Shown here: positions 46,597 through 56,944 of the stretch, one piece after another
How the letters are laid out: every line of letters starts with the position of its first letter
Position numbering within the stretch: position 1 is the first letter of the stretch
Assembly (NCBI RefSeq): GCF_002980555.1
Contig: NZ_PVBT01000001.1
Coordinates: 186,001-250,000, forward strand
Reading direction: 5' to 3'
Source: Phyllobacterium myrsinacearum
Lineage (GTDB): Bacteria; Pseudomonadota; Alphaproteobacteria; Rhizobiales; Rhizobiaceae
DNA length: 64,000 nucleotides
Notes under the pieces: generated by a model
Seen by the model: only the letters and a program-made list of their open reading frames with translations
Databases searched by the model: none
Told to the model about the DNA's origin: nothing
Position numbers and translations under genes: made by a program

Positions 46597-47466
46597 ATGA
46601 AAAAAATCCTCCTCGGTCTCGCAGCTGCCGGTCTCGGTACCATGCTGGCTTTCGGCGGCGGTGCGTTTGCGGAAGAAGCAGCCCACAATGCGGCTGAGCC
46701 GACGCATTTCCCGATCAAGCATCCGGAACAGATGAAGTGGTCCTTCGCCGGACCCTTCGGCACCTATGACAAGCAGCAGTTGCAGCGCGGTCTGAAGATC
46801 TACAAGGAAGTCTGCTCGGCCTGCCATTCGATGAAGCTGGTGGCTTTCCGTTCGCTTTCGGAACTCGGCTACAGCGAAGCGCAGGTCAAGGCATTCGCCG
46901 CGGAATATGAGGTGAAGGACGGCCCCAATGCGGAAGGTGAGATGTTCACCCGCAAGGCTATCCCGGCCGATCATTTCCCGGCGCCGTTCGCCAATGAACA
47001 GGCAGCGGCTGCCGCCAACAATGGTGCCGCTCCGCCCGACTTCTCGCTGATCGCCAAGGCCCGTGCCGTCGAGCGCGGCTTCCCGCAGTTCCTGATCGAT
47101 ATCTTCTGGGGACAGTATCAGGAAGGCGGACCGGACTATATTCACGCGCTGCTGACCGGCTTCGGCGAGACACCGCCGGAAGGCATGAAGATTCCCGAGG
47201 GAACGCACTACAACCCTTACTTCATCGCCGCAAAGTCATTGGCCATGGCCCAGCCGTTGCAGGATGGCCAGGTGACCTATGATGACGGTTCGCCGCAGAC
47301 GCTGGCGCAGTATTCGAAGGACGTATCGGCATTCCTGATGTGGGCCGCTGAACCGCACCTGGAAGACCGCAAGAAGACCGGCTTCCGCGTCATGATCTTC
47401 CTTGTTCTGTTTGCGGGTCTCCTCTACGTCGCCAAGCGCCGTATTTGGGCCGACATCGAACATTGA
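46597..47466 (+). CDS. petC: Cytochrome c1
   Basis: A 289-residue exported cytochrome c1. Signal peptide MKKILLGLAAAGLGTMLAFGGGAFA; heme-binding CSACH at 73-77; the axial Met is presumably in the PEGM region or later (AMAQPLQDG); one C-terminal membrane anchor (VMIFLVLFAGLLYVAKRRIW). The frame is open far upstream, but only the ATG at 46597 gives a signal peptide. It accepts electrons from the Rieske protein and passes them to cytochrome c. Last gene of petABC. Confidence 0.97.
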   Translation: MKKILLGLAAAGLGTMLAFGGGAFAEEAAHNAAEPTHFPIKHPEQMKWSFAGPFGTYDKQQLQRGLKIYKEVCSACHSMKLVAFRSLSELGYSEAQVKAFAAEYEVKDGPNAEGEMFTRKAIPADHFPAPFANEQAAAAANNGAAPPDFSLIAKARAVERGFPQFLIDIFWGQYQEGGPDYIHALLTGFGETPPEGMKIPEGTHYNPYFIAAKSLAMAQPLQDGQVTYDDGSPQTLAQYSKDVSAFLMWAAEPHLEDRKKTGFRVMIFLVLFAGLLYVAKRRIWADIEH

Positions 47467-47491
47467 TCGGCTCTGACAATATCTGATCCGG

Positions 47492-47517
47492 AAAGGGCGC
47501 CTTGCGCCCTTTTCTTT
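47492..47517 (+). terminator. Intrinsic terminator after petABC
   Basis: AAAGGGCGC (47492-47500) pairs with GCGCCCTTT (47504-47512) around a 3-nt CTT loop, ending in a short T-run (TTTTC). It closes the bc1 operon before apt. Confidence 0.82.
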
Positions 47518-47578
47518 TGCGGTGGTGGTCTATTAAACTGCGCCGCTGTGCGCCTTGCAGGCACAAAGGAGTGACGAC

Positions 47579-48124
47579 ATGGATTCGACGCTGAAGCAGA
47601 CGCTGGTGGATGCCATTCGGAATATCCCCGACTATCCCAAACCCGGCGTCATGTTTCGCGACATCACGACCCTGCTTGGCAATGCACGCGCCTTTCGCCG
47701 GGCCGTCGATGAACTGGTCCATCCCTATGCGGGCGGCAAGGTCGACAAGGTTGCCGGTGTGGAAGCGCGCGGCTTCATCATCGGCGGCGCCATGGCGCAC
47801 CAGCTGTCCTCCGGTTTCGTGCCGATCCGCAAGAAGGGCAAGCTGCCGCATGATACGGTGCGCATTGCCTACAGCCTGGAATATGGCGTCGATGAAATGG
47901 AGATGCACCGGGATGCCATCGTGCCGGGTGAGAAGGTCATTCTCGTCGATGACCTGATCGCGACGGGCGGTACGGCCGAAGCTGCAGTGAAACTGCTGCA
48001 GCAGATGGGCGCCGATATTGTGAGCGCCTGCTTCATCATCGATCTGCCTGACCTGGGCGGGCGCAGGAAGCTCGAAGCGCTTGGCGTCAACGTGCGCACG
48101 CTCGTCGCCTATGAAGGCCACTGA
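47579..48124 (+). CDS. apt: Adenine phosphoribosyltransferase
   Basis: A 181-residue enzyme that makes AMP from adenine and PRPP in purine salvage. The PRPP loop [17 protein letters not shown] and the hood/flap sequence [10 protein letters not shown] are present, and the N-terminal [17 protein letters not shown]-like [17 protein letters not shown] is diagnostic. The ATG at 47579 is 8 bases after AAAGGAG; an upstream TTG (47555) is less likely. Confidence 0.96.
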   Translation: MDSTLKQTLVDAIRNIPDYPKPGVMFRDITTLLGNARAFRRAVDELVHPYAGGKVDKVAGVEARGFIIGGAMAHQLSSGFVPIRKKGKLPHDTVRIAYSLEYGVDEMEMHRDAIVPGEKVILVDDLIATGGTAEAAVKLLQQMGADIVSACFIIDLPDLGGRRKLEALGVNVRTLVAYEGH

Positions 48125-48144
48125 GGGCCTTCTGCGGGCCGTTA

Positions 48145-48615
48145 CTAGGCTAATCCTATCAACGCGGCGCTGTTGAACTCCAGGACCTTCTGTTCGTTCT
48201 GGTTATAGGCCGCTGATGACATCTGCATCATCGCCCAGCCTGGGCGCGATTGCAGCGCGCGAAACCCGTTCAATGTCCGGGTGAAGCGGATCGTATCGCC
48301 GGCATAGACCGGCTTCAGCCATTTCAGGTCTTCAAAGCCGGGCGAGGGGCCGAATTGCGGCGGCGTTTCGCCCCGCTGCATGGCCGCCTTGACCTGGCGT
48401 TTCATGTCCTCGACATTCAGCCGCATCCAGATGGCCGTCGTGTGCCAGCCGGAGGCGCACAGCGCCCCGAAATTGCTGTGCCTGGCCGCTTCGGGATCGA
48501 CGTGAAAACGCTGCGGATCGTATTTCCTGGCAAAGGTGACGATCTCTTCCGCGGTGAATGTGTGCGAGCCGAGATCGCGTTCGATCCCGATAAGGGCGTT
48601 GAGGGCTGCGCTCAT
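48145..48615 (-). CDS. MaoC family dehydratase (second of pair)
   Basis: A 156-residue hot-dog fold protein of the MaoC/R-specific enoyl-CoA hydratase group (FTAEEIVTFARKYDPQRFHVDPEAA, with the hydratase-2-like DxxRxH arrangement). The ATG at 48615 overlaps the stop of the preceding paralogous gene. It may work as a heterodimer with it. Substrate not known. Confidence 0.88.
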   Translation of the reverse strand: MSAALNALIGIERDLGSHTFTAEEIVTFARKYDPQRFHVDPEAARHSNFGALCASGWHTTAIWMRLNVEDMKRQVKAAMQRGETPPQFGPSPGFEDLKWLKPVYAGDTIRFTRTLNGFRALQSRPGWAMMQMSSAAYNQNEQKVLEFNSAALIGLA

Positions 48616-49082
48616 GCTGCGGCGGGCTCCCGCAATGTGAACATGCCGGTGTTCTGCAGTTCGCAGACCACCTCGCCATGCTGGTTGGAGATGGCGTGGT
48701 GCAGCACGATGAAGCCGAGGTCCGGCTTGGATTTGGACACCCGCCGTTCGATGACCGTGCTCTTGCCGGTCAGCGTGTCTCCGGCAAGAACCGGCTTTTT
48801 CCACTTGGCGTAGTCGATGCCCGGCGCACCCTGCGACGTGGAATCGAGAAGATAGGCATCGCACATCATGCGCATGAACATGCAGACTGTGTGCCAGCCG
48901 GAGGCGGCAAGGCCGCCAAGAATGCTGGCCTTGCCCGCAGCCTCGTCCAGATGGAAGGGCTGGGGGTCGAACTGCGTGGCGAAATCGATGATCTCGCTGG
49001 CTTCGACGGATTTCGCGGGCAGCGGCCATTCGCTGCCAACCGTGAAATCCTCATAGGCATATCGGGGGGTATCGTTGCTCAT
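48612..49082 (-). CDS. MaoC family dehydratase (first of pair)
   Basis: A 156-residue MaoC-type protein (SVEASEIIDFATQFDPQPFHLDEAAG). Same length and layout as the following gene at 48145 and evidently a duplicate; the stop overlaps the next start (ATGA). Both copies keep the Asp/His region of the hot-dog hydratase. They would hydrate or dehydrate a thioester. Confidence 0.88.
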   Translation of the reverse strand: MSNDTPRYAYEDFTVGSEWPLPAKSVEASEIIDFATQFDPQPFHLDEAAGKASILGGLAASGWHTVCMFMRMMCDAYLLDSTSQGAPGIDYAKWKKPVLAGDTLTGKSTVIERRVSKSKPDLGFIVLHHAISNQHGEVVCELQNTGMFTLREPAAA

Positions 49083-49132
49083 GCCATCATAATAGGCATG
49101 AGCGCATTTGGTTCAAGAGGCAGAAGCGCGTC

Positions 49133-50236
49133 TTATGTGTTGAAACGGAACAGCATGATATCGCCGTCCTGCACCACATATTCCTTGCCTTCGTCGCGCG
49201 CCTTGCCCGCTTCCTTGGCGGCCACTTCGCCGCCGAGGGTGACATAGTCATTGTAGGCGATGGTCTGCGCGCGGATGAAGCCGCGCTCGAAATCCGTGTG
49301 GATGACGCCGGCGGCCTGCGGTGCCTTAGAACCGCGTTCAACGGTCCAGGCGCGGGCTTCCTTCGGCCCCACGGTGAAATAGGTGATCAGGTGCAGAAGC
49401 TTGTAACCCGCGCGGATCAGGCGATCGAGACCCGGCTCGTCCAGGTTCATCGCGTCGAGATATTCCTTGGCTTCTTCATCCGGCAGCTGTGCAACCTCGG
49501 CTTCGATGGCAGCGGAGATGGTGACCGTCTCGGCGCCCTGGGCCGTTGCCATTTCCTCGACGGCTTCCGTGTGTTCGTTGCCGGTTGCCGCATCGCTTTC
49601 CGCGACATTGCAGACGTAAAGCACCGGCTTTGAAGTCAGGAGATTGAGGCCCTGCAGAATGAGGAGGTCTTCAGGTGCGATGCCGTTCAGCATGAAGCGG
49701 ACCGGCTTGCCGCCCTGCAGCAGGGAGAGTGCCTGTTCCATGACGGGAAGAACGGTAAGGGCTTCCTTGTCCTTGACGCCAGCGCGCTTGCGAAACTGAA
49801 CGATGCGGCGTTCAAGACTGTCAAGGTCGGAAAGCATCAGTTCCGTCTCGACGGTTTCAGCGTCGGAGACGGGATCGATCCGGCCTTCCACATGGGTGAT
49901 GTCGTCATCTTCAAAGCAGCGCAGGACGTGCACCACGGCGTCGACTTCGCGGATATTGGCGAGGAACTGGTTGCCGAGGCCTTCACCCTTGGATGCACCG
50001 CGCACAAGGCCGGCGATATCGACAAAGCTGATGCGGGTCGGGACGATGTTGGCGGATTTGCCGATCTTGGCGATGGCCTGCAGGCGCGGGTCGGGCACGG
50101 CAACTTCGCCGGTGTTCGGCTCGATGGTGCAGAACGGATAGTTCGCAGCCTGCGCGGCAGCTGTCTTGGTCAAGGCGTTGAAAAGCGTCGATTTGCCGAC
50201 ATTGGGCAAGCCAACGATGCCGCATTTGAAACCCAT
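49133..50236 (-). CDS. ychF: Redox-regulated ATPase YchF
   Basis: A 367-residue Obg-related P-loop protein that prefers ATP. G1 motif GLPNVGKST (8-16), G3-like [17 protein letters not shown], and the C-terminal TGS-type domain ([22 protein letters not shown] and [13 protein letters not shown]) are all typical. It binds ribosomes and affects stress response. It lies 12 bp after pth and is probably co-transcribed (rplY-pth-ychF). Confidence 0.97.
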   Translation of the reverse strand: MGFKCGIVGLPNVGKSTLFNALTKTAAAQAANYPFCTIEPNTGEVAVPDPRLQAIAKIGKSANIVPTRISFVDIAGLVRGASKGEGLGNQFLANIREVDAVVHVLRCFEDDDITHVEGRIDPVSDAETVETELMLSDLDSLERRIVQFRKRAGVKDKEALTVLPVMEQALSLLQGGKPVRFMLNGIAPEDLLILQGLNLLTSKPVLYVCNVAESDAATGNEHTEAVEEMATAQGAETVTISAAIEAEVAQLPDEEAKEYLDAMNLDEPGLDRLIRAGYKLLHLITYFTVGPKEARAWTVERGSKAPQAAGVIHTDFERGFIRAQTIAYNDYVTLGGEVAAKEAGKARDEGKEYVVQDGDIMLFRFNT

Positions 50237-50248
50237 AATCTGCGATCC

Positions 50249-50962
50249 TTATTCTTTCTTGCCGAAGAGCTTGTTCAGCATGTCGGCCATCGGGCCGGTT
50301 TTTGGAATGGTGACGGTCGGCTTGGCCGGACGCGCCTGCCGGATATGGCTTTGACCCGCCGGTTTTGCAACGGGTTTCGGTTCGCTCCTGTGGCCGCTGC
50401 CGGTGGCGAGCGCCACGCGGTTCATGAACCCGGCATCGTCCTTCTTGACGAGCAAACCCGTATTGTCGGCGATGGCCCCGAGAATGGGCTCGACCCATTC
50501 ACCGTCCGCCTTGGAAAAATTGCCGAGGACATGGTGCGTCACCATCTCCTTGACGCCGGGATGACCGATCCCGACACGAATGCGCCGGTAATCCTTGCCG
50601 CAATGCGCATCGATGGACTTGATGCCGTTGTGCCCGCCCGAACCGCCGCCCGTTTTCACGCGCAGCTTGCCCGGCGGCAAATCCAGTTCGTCATAGATGA
50701 CGACGAGATCGTCCAGCGCCAGCTTGTAGAAGCGCATGGCCTCGCCAACGGACTGGCCGGACAGATTCATGAAGGTCTGTGGCTTGATCAGAATGACCTT
50801 TTCGCCGTCGATCGTGCCATCGGCGATCAGGGCCTGGAACTTCTTGGTCCAGGGAGAAAAACGATGGCGACGGTGTATTTCATCCGCCGCCATGAAACCG
50901 ATATTATGCCGGTTTGCAGCATATTGGGAGCCGGGATTGCCAAGACCTGCGATGAGCAGCAC
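50249..50962 (-). CDS. pth: Peptidyl-tRNA hydrolase
   Basis: A 237-residue peptidyl-tRNA hydrolase that recycles stalled peptidyl-tRNA. [22 protein letters not shown] with His20, [14 protein letters not shown] and [14 protein letters not shown] are the family blocks. The C-terminal about 45 residues ([20 protein letters not shown]...) form a low-complexity tail longer than in E. coli. The gene lies between rplY and ychF. Confidence 0.96.
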   Translation of the reverse strand: MLLIAGLGNPGSQYAANRHNIGFMAADEIHRRHRFSPWTKKFQALIADGTIDGEKVILIKPQTFMNLSGQSVGEAMRFYKLALDDLVVIYDELDLPPGKLRVKTGGGSGGHNGIKSIDAHCGKDYRRIRVGIGHPGVKEMVTHHVLGNFSKADGEWVEPILGAIADNTGLLVKKDDAGFMNRVALATGSGHRSEPKPVAKPAGQSHIRQARPAKPTVTIPKTGPMADMLNKLFGKKE

Positions 50963-50988
50963 GGTGCCATAGCTCCCAATAGAGACGA

Positions 50989-51627
50989 TTACTCGCCGTC
51001 TTTTTCTGCCGTTTCAGTGGTCTCGGCTGCTGCCTCAACGGTCTCGTCTTCTGCAGCGAGAACAGCCGGAGCGGCAATCGTGGCAATGGTGAAGTCACGA
51101 TCGTGGATAACCGATGTTACGCCCTTCGGCAGTGCAACAGCGGAAATGTGGATCGAGTCACCGATCTGCAGGCCGGTCAGATCGATTTCGATCGCATCCG
51201 GAATTGCATTTGCCGGGGCATGCAGTTCGACATCGTGACGAACGATGTTGAGAACGCCGCCGCGCTTGATGCCTGGGGACAGTTCTTCGTTGAGGAAGTG
51301 AACAGGGACGTTCACGTTCACAACCGACTTTGCCGACACACGCAGGAAGTCAACATGCACTGGCTTGTCGCTGACCGGATCAAGCTGGAAGTCCTTGGGA
51401 AGGACCTGAATAGATTTGCCATCCAGCTGGATGTTCGCGATCGTCGTCTTGAAGCCGCCGCCGTGAATCTTGTAGTAGAGTGTCTTGTAGTCGAGGGTAA
51501 TCGAGATTGGTGCCTGCTTGTCACCATAGATGACTGCTGGCACTTTACCGTTGCGGCGAAGTTCCCGGGAGGACCCCTTACCAACCCGTTCGCGCGCCTC
51601 GGCCTTGAGCTCGTATGCTTCGCTCAT
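50989..51627 (-). CDS. rplY: Ribosomal protein bL25 (L25/Ctc type)
   Basis: A 212-residue long-form L25 that binds 5S rRNA. It starts [20 protein letters not shown] and has the extended C-terminal domain of the CTC/TL5 subgroup ([12 protein letters not shown] tail). First gene of rplY-pth-ychF. The SD GAAAGGAA lies just upstream. Confidence 0.97.
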   Translation of the reverse strand: MSEAYELKAEARERVGKGSSRELRRNGKVPAVIYGDKQAPISITLDYKTLYYKIHGGGFKTTIANIQLDGKSIQVLPKDFQLDPVSDKPVHVDFLRVSAKSVVNVNVPVHFLNEELSPGIKRGGVLNIVRHDVELHAPANAIPDAIEIDLTGLQIGDSIHISAVALPKGVTSVIHDRDFTIATIAAPAVLAAEDETVEAAAETTETAEKDGE

Positions 51628-51899
51628 GGCATTTCCTTTCGAGGTTCAAATCTGGAGTGTTTTCCGGGTTGTCTGCAAGGATAGCCCAAAAAACATGAAG
51701 CGGTCGCATGGCCATCCGGAACCGGATGAAATGACCGCCCCATTCCGCGTTGCCTCCAAGGGTGTCTACGCGGATGGCGGCTCTATAACGGAAAGAGACG
51801 CCATGTGCAAGTTTGTTGCTTGACCGGCATGGCGGGAAAGTCTGTCATTCCACCGTTACAGGCGCTGTTTAGGGCGGGAAAACAAAACAAGGGCGAACA

Positions 51900-53207
51900 A
51901 TGGCCGGGACAATAGCGCTGGAACAGCAAAAAATCGAGGCGCGCGACGCGTTTTATACCTTCGGCAAGATCGGCCTCCTGTCCTTTGGCGGTCCCGCCGG
52001 GCAGATCGCGATGATGCACCGGATGCTGGTCGATGAAAGAAAGTGGATCAGCGAGGAACGCTTCCTGCATGCGCTGAATTTCTGCATGCTGCTGCCCGGA
52101 CCCGAAGCAATGCAGCTTGCCACCTATCTCGGCTGGCTGTTTCACGGGGTGAGGGGCGGCGTTGTCGCCGGGCTTCTGTTTATCCTGCCGGGCGCGTGCG
52201 TGATGCTGGCGCTGTCGGCGCTCTATGTCAGTTTCGGGCAGGTGCCTGTTGTCGAGGGGCTGCTGTTCGGTCTGAAAGCGGCGGTGCTGGCAATCGTGCT
52301 CGAAGCCCTGATCAAGGTCGGCAAGCGCGCCCTGACCGACTATCCCGCCTATGGTATCGCTGTTTGCGCGTTTGTCGCCATTGCCCTTATCAAGATGCCG
52401 TTCCCGCTGGTCATCCTGATCGCCGGGCTTTTCGGTTTCGCGCGCTATCGCCTGACCAACAGATTACCCCCGTCATTGCCGGAGGCAAGCCTTGCTGAAC
52501 CTGCGGCGCGCGGCGCTTTCCAGTCCGCCATGGTGTGGACCATGCTCTGGCTGGGACCGCTTGTGCTCCTGGTGGCGGGGCCGGGGCAAAGCAATGTCTT
52601 TGCCGCCGAAGCAGCGTTCTTCTCCAAGATGGCGGTGGTCACCTTCGGCGGCGCCTATGCGGTTCTTGCCTATGTGGCGCAGCAGGCCGTGGACTATTAC
52701 GGCTGGCTGAAGCCCGACGAAATGCTCACCGGTCTCGGTCTTGCGGAAACCACGCCCGGACCGCTGATCCTGGTGCTGGCCTTTGTCGGTTTCGTCGGCG
52801 GTGCGCGCCTGTCCGGCTTCGATCCGCTCACCGGCGGGCTGCTCGGCGGGCTGACGGCACTGTGGTTCACCTTTGCGCCGTGTTTTCTCTGGATTTTTGC
52901 CGGTGCACCCTTTGTCGAGCGGCTGCGCCATGTCGGCTGGCTGAAGGCCTCGCTGGCGGCAATTACCGCCGCCGTCGTCGGTGTCATCGCCAATCTTGCC
53001 GTGTGGTTCGGCCTGCATGTGCTGTTTGGCGCTTTTCAGGAAAGGCTGGTTGGGCCGCTGCATCTGCCGCTGCTGGACCTCGCCGCCTTTGACTGGGCGG
53101 CGGCGGCCATAGCATCGGGGGCGGCAGTCGCACTGATTGCGCTGCGCCTGAACATGCTTGTTGTGCTGGGACTGGCGGCGCTGGCCGGTATCCTGCTCCG
53201 GCTCTAA
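51900..53207 (+). CDS. chrA: Chromate efflux transporter
   Basis: A 435-residue ChrA of the long two-domain kind, with two homologous CHR halves. Each half starts with the motif [21 protein letters not shown] or [21 protein letters not shown], which is the family signature. About ten membrane helices. It exports chromate by proton exchange. The ATG at 51900 has a weak SD. Convergent with prs; the stops overlap by 4 bp. Substrate specificity is by family. Confidence 0.93.
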   Translation: MAGTIALEQQKIEARDAFYTFGKIGLLSFGGPAGQIAMMHRMLVDERKWISEERFLHALNFCMLLPGPEAMQLATYLGWLFHGVRGGVVAGLLFILPGACVMLALSALYVSFGQVPVVEGLLFGLKAAVLAIVLEALIKVGKRALTDYPAYGIAVCAFVAIALIKMPFPLVILIAGLFGFARYRLTNRLPPSLPEASLAEPAARGAFQSAMVWTMLWLGPLVLLVAGPGQSNVFAAEAAFFSKMAVVTFGGAYAVLAYVAQQAVDYYGWLKPDEMLTGLGLAETTPGPLILVLAFVGFVGGARLSGFDPLTGGLLGGLTALWFTFAPCFLWIFAGAPFVERLRHVGWLKASLAAITAAVVGVIANLAVWFGLHVLFGAFQERLVGPLHLPLLDLAAFDWAAAAIASGAAVALIALRLNMLVVLGLAALAGILLRL

Positions 53208-54136
53208 TCGAACAGGCTGGAAACAGACTCTTCCGCTGCCGTGCGCGAAACCGCTTCGCCGATCAGGTCGGAAATCGACAGGACGCGAATGTTGTGCGCC
53301 GCTTCGATGGCCGGTGTCGGCTGGATGGAGTCGGTGATCACCAGTTCCTTCAGCTTCGAGCTGGTGATGCGGGCAACCGCGCCGCCGGAGAGTACACCGT
53401 GGGTGATGTAGGCGGTGACGCTGGTGGCCCCCTTGGCGAGGAGGGCCTCGGCCGCATTGCACAATGTGCCACCGGAATCGACGATGTCGTCGAACAGCAG
53501 ACAATCCTTGCCGCTGACTTCACCAATGACGTTCATGACTTCCGACTCGCCGGGACGGTCGCGGCGCTTGTCGACGATGGCGAGCTGCGCGTCGATGCGC
53601 TTGGCCAGTGAGCGGGCGCGGACCACACCGCCGACGTCTGGTGATACGACCATGACATTCGACGTGCCGTAATGGGTGCGGACATCACTGGCGATAACGG
53701 GAACCGCATAGAGATTGTCGGTCGGGATATCGAAGAAACCCTGAATCTGGCCGGCGTGCAGATCAAGTGTCAGCACGCGGTTTGCACCGGCTTCGGTGAT
53801 CAGATTGGCCACCAGCTTGGCGGAGATCGGCGTACGCGGACCGGCCTTGCGGTCCTGGCGGGCATAACCGAAATAGGGAAGGACTGCGGTGATGCGCTTC
53901 GCCGAGGAGCGGCGGAAAGCATCGATCATGATGAGCAGTTCCATCAGGTGATCATTTGCCGGGAAGGATGTCGACTGCATGACGAAGACGTCTTCGCCGC
54001 GCACATTTTCCTGGATCTCGACAAATATCTCCTGATCGGCGAAGCGCCGGACGCTGGCCTTTCCAAGCGGAATATTGAGATATTTGGCGACAGATTCAGC
54101 GAGAACGCGATTGGAATTGCCCGCGAATAGTTTCAT
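53204..54136 (-). CDS. prs: Ribose-phosphate pyrophosphokinase
   Basis: A 310-residue PRPP synthase. Key blocks are [38 protein letters not shown] (flexible loop), [12 protein letters not shown] and the PRPP loop [17 protein letters not shown]. It supplies PRPP for nucleotide, His and Trp synthesis. The frame is open to 54163, but the ATG at 54136 gives the standard MKLFAGNSN start. Confidence 0.97.
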   Translation of the reverse strand: MKLFAGNSNRVLAESVAKYLNIPLGKASVRRFADQEIFVEIQENVRGEDVFVMQSTSFPANDHLMELLIMIDAFRRSSAKRITAVLPYFGYARQDRKAGPRTPISAKLVANLITEAGANRVLTLDLHAGQIQGFFDIPTDNLYAVPVIASDVRTHYGTSNVMVVSPDVGGVVRARSLAKRIDAQLAIVDKRRDRPGESEVMNVIGEVSGKDCLLFDDIVDSGGTLCNAAEALLAKGATSVTAYITHGVLSGGAVARITSSKLKELVITDSIQPTPAIEAAHNIRVLSISDLIGEAVSRTAAEESVSSLFD

Positions 54137-54269
54137 GCCCGTATTTTCCCCGGTGCCAGCCAAGTGAAGGATATGCCGGGCCTTTTACTGTGCCTGACGC
54201 ACATTGCAAGCGGGCAAGGCAGATTCATGCACAGTTCCTCGCAATTATCCCGTCAAACGCGTAAATATG

Positions 54270-54863
54270 TCACGTCTTGGCGCCGGATACCCATTTCAGA
54301 TAGCCGTCGATGGCCTTGTCGGCGATTGATTCCATCACCTTCGGCGGTACGGTGCTCCAGGGATCGGTGCCGTTGCCGGGGACGATTTCCTGTCCCTGGA
54401 TGCGGTGAAGCCGGGTTCCCGCGGGATCGAGCACGTCCCAGACATAGATGATCGTCGTCTGGTTGCCGTCGGGCAGGGCGGAGAAATAGCCCTTCATGAT
54501 ATGCGTGTTGTCGGTATCGGCGGCGGTGCCGAGCACAATGCCCTTGGCCTTGGCCAGCGCCGAAAGACGTTGCGACAAAGGTGTGGCGGCGGCAATCGGG
54601 GCGCCGACGATCGGGGCGAAGCGCAGTTTTGCCGTGCGGGACACGCCCGGCTGCGCTGCGCCCGATGCCACGGCGGTGCCTGCGGGCGCCGTGGTTCCCG
54701 GCTGAGCCGCTGGCGCGGGTGCCCCCGGCGCGGCGGCCGTACCCTGCGCTGCCGGAAGGTCTTTCTTTGTTACGCCCATCGGCGATTCAGCACTGTTGCA
54801 GGCGCTGAGGCCAAGAGCCGCCAGCACCGCGCAGGTATAGGTCAGTGATTTGCGAGACATCAT
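54270..54863 (-). CDS. Putative lipoprotein
   Basis: A 197-residue protein with a lipobox near residue 20 (AALGLSAC, cleavage before Cys). A Pro/Ala/Thr-rich linker covers about residues 35-75, followed by a compact domain (RLSALAKAKGIVLGTAADTDN, IYVWDVLDPAGTRLHRIQGQE). It should be anchored in the envelope. Two consecutive ATGs, 54863 and 54860, are possible starts. Between the M24-type gene and prs. No known domain. Confidence 0.82.
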   Translation of the reverse strand: MMSRKSLTYTCAVLAALGLSACNSAESPMGVTKKDLPAAQGTAAAPGAPAPAAQPGTTAPAGTAVASGAAQPGVSRTAKLRFAPIVGAPIAAATPLSQRLSALAKAKGIVLGTAADTDNTHIMKGYFSALPDGNQTTIIYVWDVLDPAGTRLHRIQGQEIVPGNGTDPWSTVPPKVMESIADKAIDGYLKWVSGAKT

Positions 54864-54929
54864 CTTTGGTCTAACCCCATCATGAGCCACAGTTGTGCCA
54901 TCTCGAAAAAACGAAAGCTGACAAAAGTT

Positions 54930-56084
54930 TTATTTCACGATCAAGTCAAGAGGTTGGCGCGAAAGTGGCTCGGCAGCACCGTTGGTCGTGAGATAGGTCC
55001 GGCCCAATGTCATGGCCGTACCGCTGTCGGAATCCATGATGATCATATGGGCAAAAAGCGTCATGTCTGGCTGTATCCGCTCCGGGTTGCCCGCATAGAA
55101 CATCGGCATATCCATCCACGAGGGTGTAAAGCGTGCGCCCTGGGAGTAACCGCAGGCATTGAGCCGGTGCCGCGTCAGGTCATGGGCCTCCATCACCCGG
55201 GAATGGGCGTCAAAGACATCACCGAAAGTTGATGCCGGAGTCATCGCTTCTTCAACTGCCTCAAGCGCCTCGCGGGCGGCGTCATAAAGCTCCAGATGGC
55301 GTTTCGACGCCTTGCCGGTCAGAACGGTGCGCATCATTGCCGCGTGGTAGTGGCGATAGACGCCGGCCCATTCCAGTGTGAGCTGGTCGTTCTTGGTCAG
55401 CTTGCGCCGCCCGGCCTTGTACCGGCACAGCAGGGCATCTTCACCCGAACCGATGATGAATTCATTGGCCGGATAGTCGCCGCCGCCGGCAAAGATGGCG
55501 CCCTGCATCGCCGCGAGGATGGCGCCTTCGTCAGCTCCCGCCTTGATGAGCTTGAGCGCCGCATCCAGCGCCTCGTCGCCAAGTTCGGCCGCCTTGCGGC
55601 TATAGGCGATCTCGGCCGGGCTTTTCAGCACGCGCAGCCTGTCGACAAGACCGGATGCGTCGACGATCTGGCCAAAGGCAGCGAGTTGCTCATCGAGCTT
55701 GCGGCCATTGGCGGCGGTCAGGCCGTGGGTCTGGTATTCCACGCCGATGCGTTTGCCGAGCAGGTCGAGATCGTTGAGGAGTTCGCGCAGATCCGCTGCC
55801 GGATTGGCATTGTCGCGGTCGGCCCAGATCACGATGTTGTCGATGTTCGACGTCTGGCGCGCCTGGCGCAAATCCGCCGAACGGGTCATCAGCACCTGGC
55901 TGCCATCGGACTTGACGACGAGACACTGGAAGAAGCAGAAGCCGAACGTGTCATAGCCGGTCAGCCAGTACATGCTTTCCTGTGCGAAGAGCAGAATGGC
56001 ATCCAGCTTCTGCTCGGCCATCACCATCATCAGGCGGTCGCGGCGTGCCGCAAATTCCTCGGGCTCGAAATGAAGGGCCATCAT
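54930..56084 (-). CDS. M24-fold (Xaa-Pro peptidase/creatinase-like) protein lacking metal ligands
   Basis: A 384-residue pita-bread protein, with an N-terminal creatinase-type domain (LLFAQESMYWLTGYDTFGF) and a C-terminal M24 domain (DYPANEFIIGSGEDALLCRY). The five metal ligands of M24 peptidases seem to be missing: the VDAG Asp position reads EWAG, the GD-TRT Asp reads AAMMRT, and the two C-terminal Glu positions read H and G. It is therefore more likely a creatinase-like hydrolase or non-metal enzyme than a peptidase. The ATG at 56084 overlaps the pgeF stop. Third gene after lgt. Confidence 0.85.
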   Translation of the reverse strand: MMALHFEPEEFAARRDRLMMVMAEQKLDAILLFAQESMYWLTGYDTFGFCFFQCLVVKSDGSQVLMTRSADLRQARQTSNIDNIVIWADRDNANPAADLRELLNDLDLLGKRIGVEYQTHGLTAANGRKLDEQLAAFGQIVDASGLVDRLRVLKSPAEIAYSRKAAELGDEALDAALKLIKAGADEGAILAAMQGAIFAGGGDYPANEFIIGSGEDALLCRYKAGRRKLTKNDQLTLEWAGVYRHYHAAMMRTVLTGKASKRHLELYDAAREALEAVEEAMTPASTFGDVFDAHSRVMEAHDLTRHRLNACGYSQGARFTPSWMDMPMFYAGNPERIQPDMTLFAHMIIMDSDSGTAMTLGRTYLTTNGAAEPLSRQPLDLIVK

Positions 56085-56878
56085 TGTTCCTCTAGAATGG
56101 TGATCGCCGAGATCTGGCGACCATAGTCCGGTTCCTTGCGATGGGTGGTGCGCCGGTAGGAGAAAAACTGCTCCTCCTCGGCATAGGTGCATTTCTCAAG
56201 TGCCGTGGCATTCACCCCGGCATTGCGCAGCCGCATGGTGATGAAAGCCCACAGATCGAACATCTTGTGGTTTTCCTTGACGGAGTCGCGGAAAAAACGG
56301 GTGTAGGACGGGTCGGTTCCGGTGAACTGATCATAGAATTCGGCGCCGACCTCGTAGTTGTCGGGGCCGATCGTTGGTCCCAGCACCGCCTGGATGCCGT
56401 CGCGTTTCGCACCGAGCGCAATCATTGCATCGATGGTGTTCTCCAGCACGCCGCCAAGGGCGCCGCGCCAGCCCGCATGGGCCGCGCCGATGATTTTCGC
56501 ATCGCGGTCGGCAAACAGGATCGGGCCGCAATCGGCCGACAGCGCGCCGATGACAATGCCGGGTGTCGCCGTCACCATGGCGTCGGCCTTGGGCCGCTCG
56601 CCGGTGAGAGGCGCCGTGACCGTGATGACATCGGGCGAATGCACCTGATGCACGGTGACGAGATGGGAAAGGTCGGCTCCCAGCGCGCTGGCCACGCGCC
56701 TGCGGTTTTCCCTGACATGGTCCTGATTGTCGTTGGAGCCGCTGCCGACATTCAATCCGGCGTAGATACCTGTGGAAACACCGCCGATACGGGTGAAGAA
56801 CCCGTGAGCGATTCGATCTTTCTCGGGAGACCCCAGCAGGGAAGCGTGCAGCGCTACTGGTTTTTCAGACGTGATCAT
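56081..56878 (-). CDS. pgeF: Peptidoglycan editing factor / polyphenol oxidase (laccase-domain) PgeF
   Basis: A 265-residue YlmD/YfiH family protein. The zinc ligands are visible as VTVHQVHS (His), SADCGPILFAD (Cys) and AAHAGWRG (His). PgeF cleaves mis-made UDP-MurNAc-dipeptide in peptidoglycan synthesis; other members act on adenosine. The frame is open to 56935 with a TTG, but the ATG at 56878 is preferred. It follows the methyltransferase gene by 66 bp. Confidence 0.9.
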   Translation of the reverse strand: MITSEKPVALHASLLGSPEKDRIAHGFFTRIGGVSTGIYAGLNVGSGSNDNQDHVRENRRRVASALGADLSHLVTVHQVHSPDVITVTAPLTGERPKADAMVTATPGIVIGALSADCGPILFADRDAKIIGAAHAGWRGALGGVLENTIDAMIALGAKRDGIQAVLGPTIGPDNYEVGAEFYDQFTGTDPSYTRFFRDSVKENHKMFDLWAFITMRLRNAGVNATALEKCTYAEEEQFFSYRRTTHRKEPDYGRQISAITILEEQ

Positions 56879-56944
56879 GCCGGATTGCTCTTTCTCAAGG
56901 CTGCGGATGGTGGTGGAGCATCGACGCGAAGTCAATTGCTTCCG

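Noticed and set aside
48107-48133. GAAGGCC/GGCCTTC hairpin at the apt stop as terminator
   Set aside because: Overlaps the stop codon and has no T-run; kept only as a weak structure.
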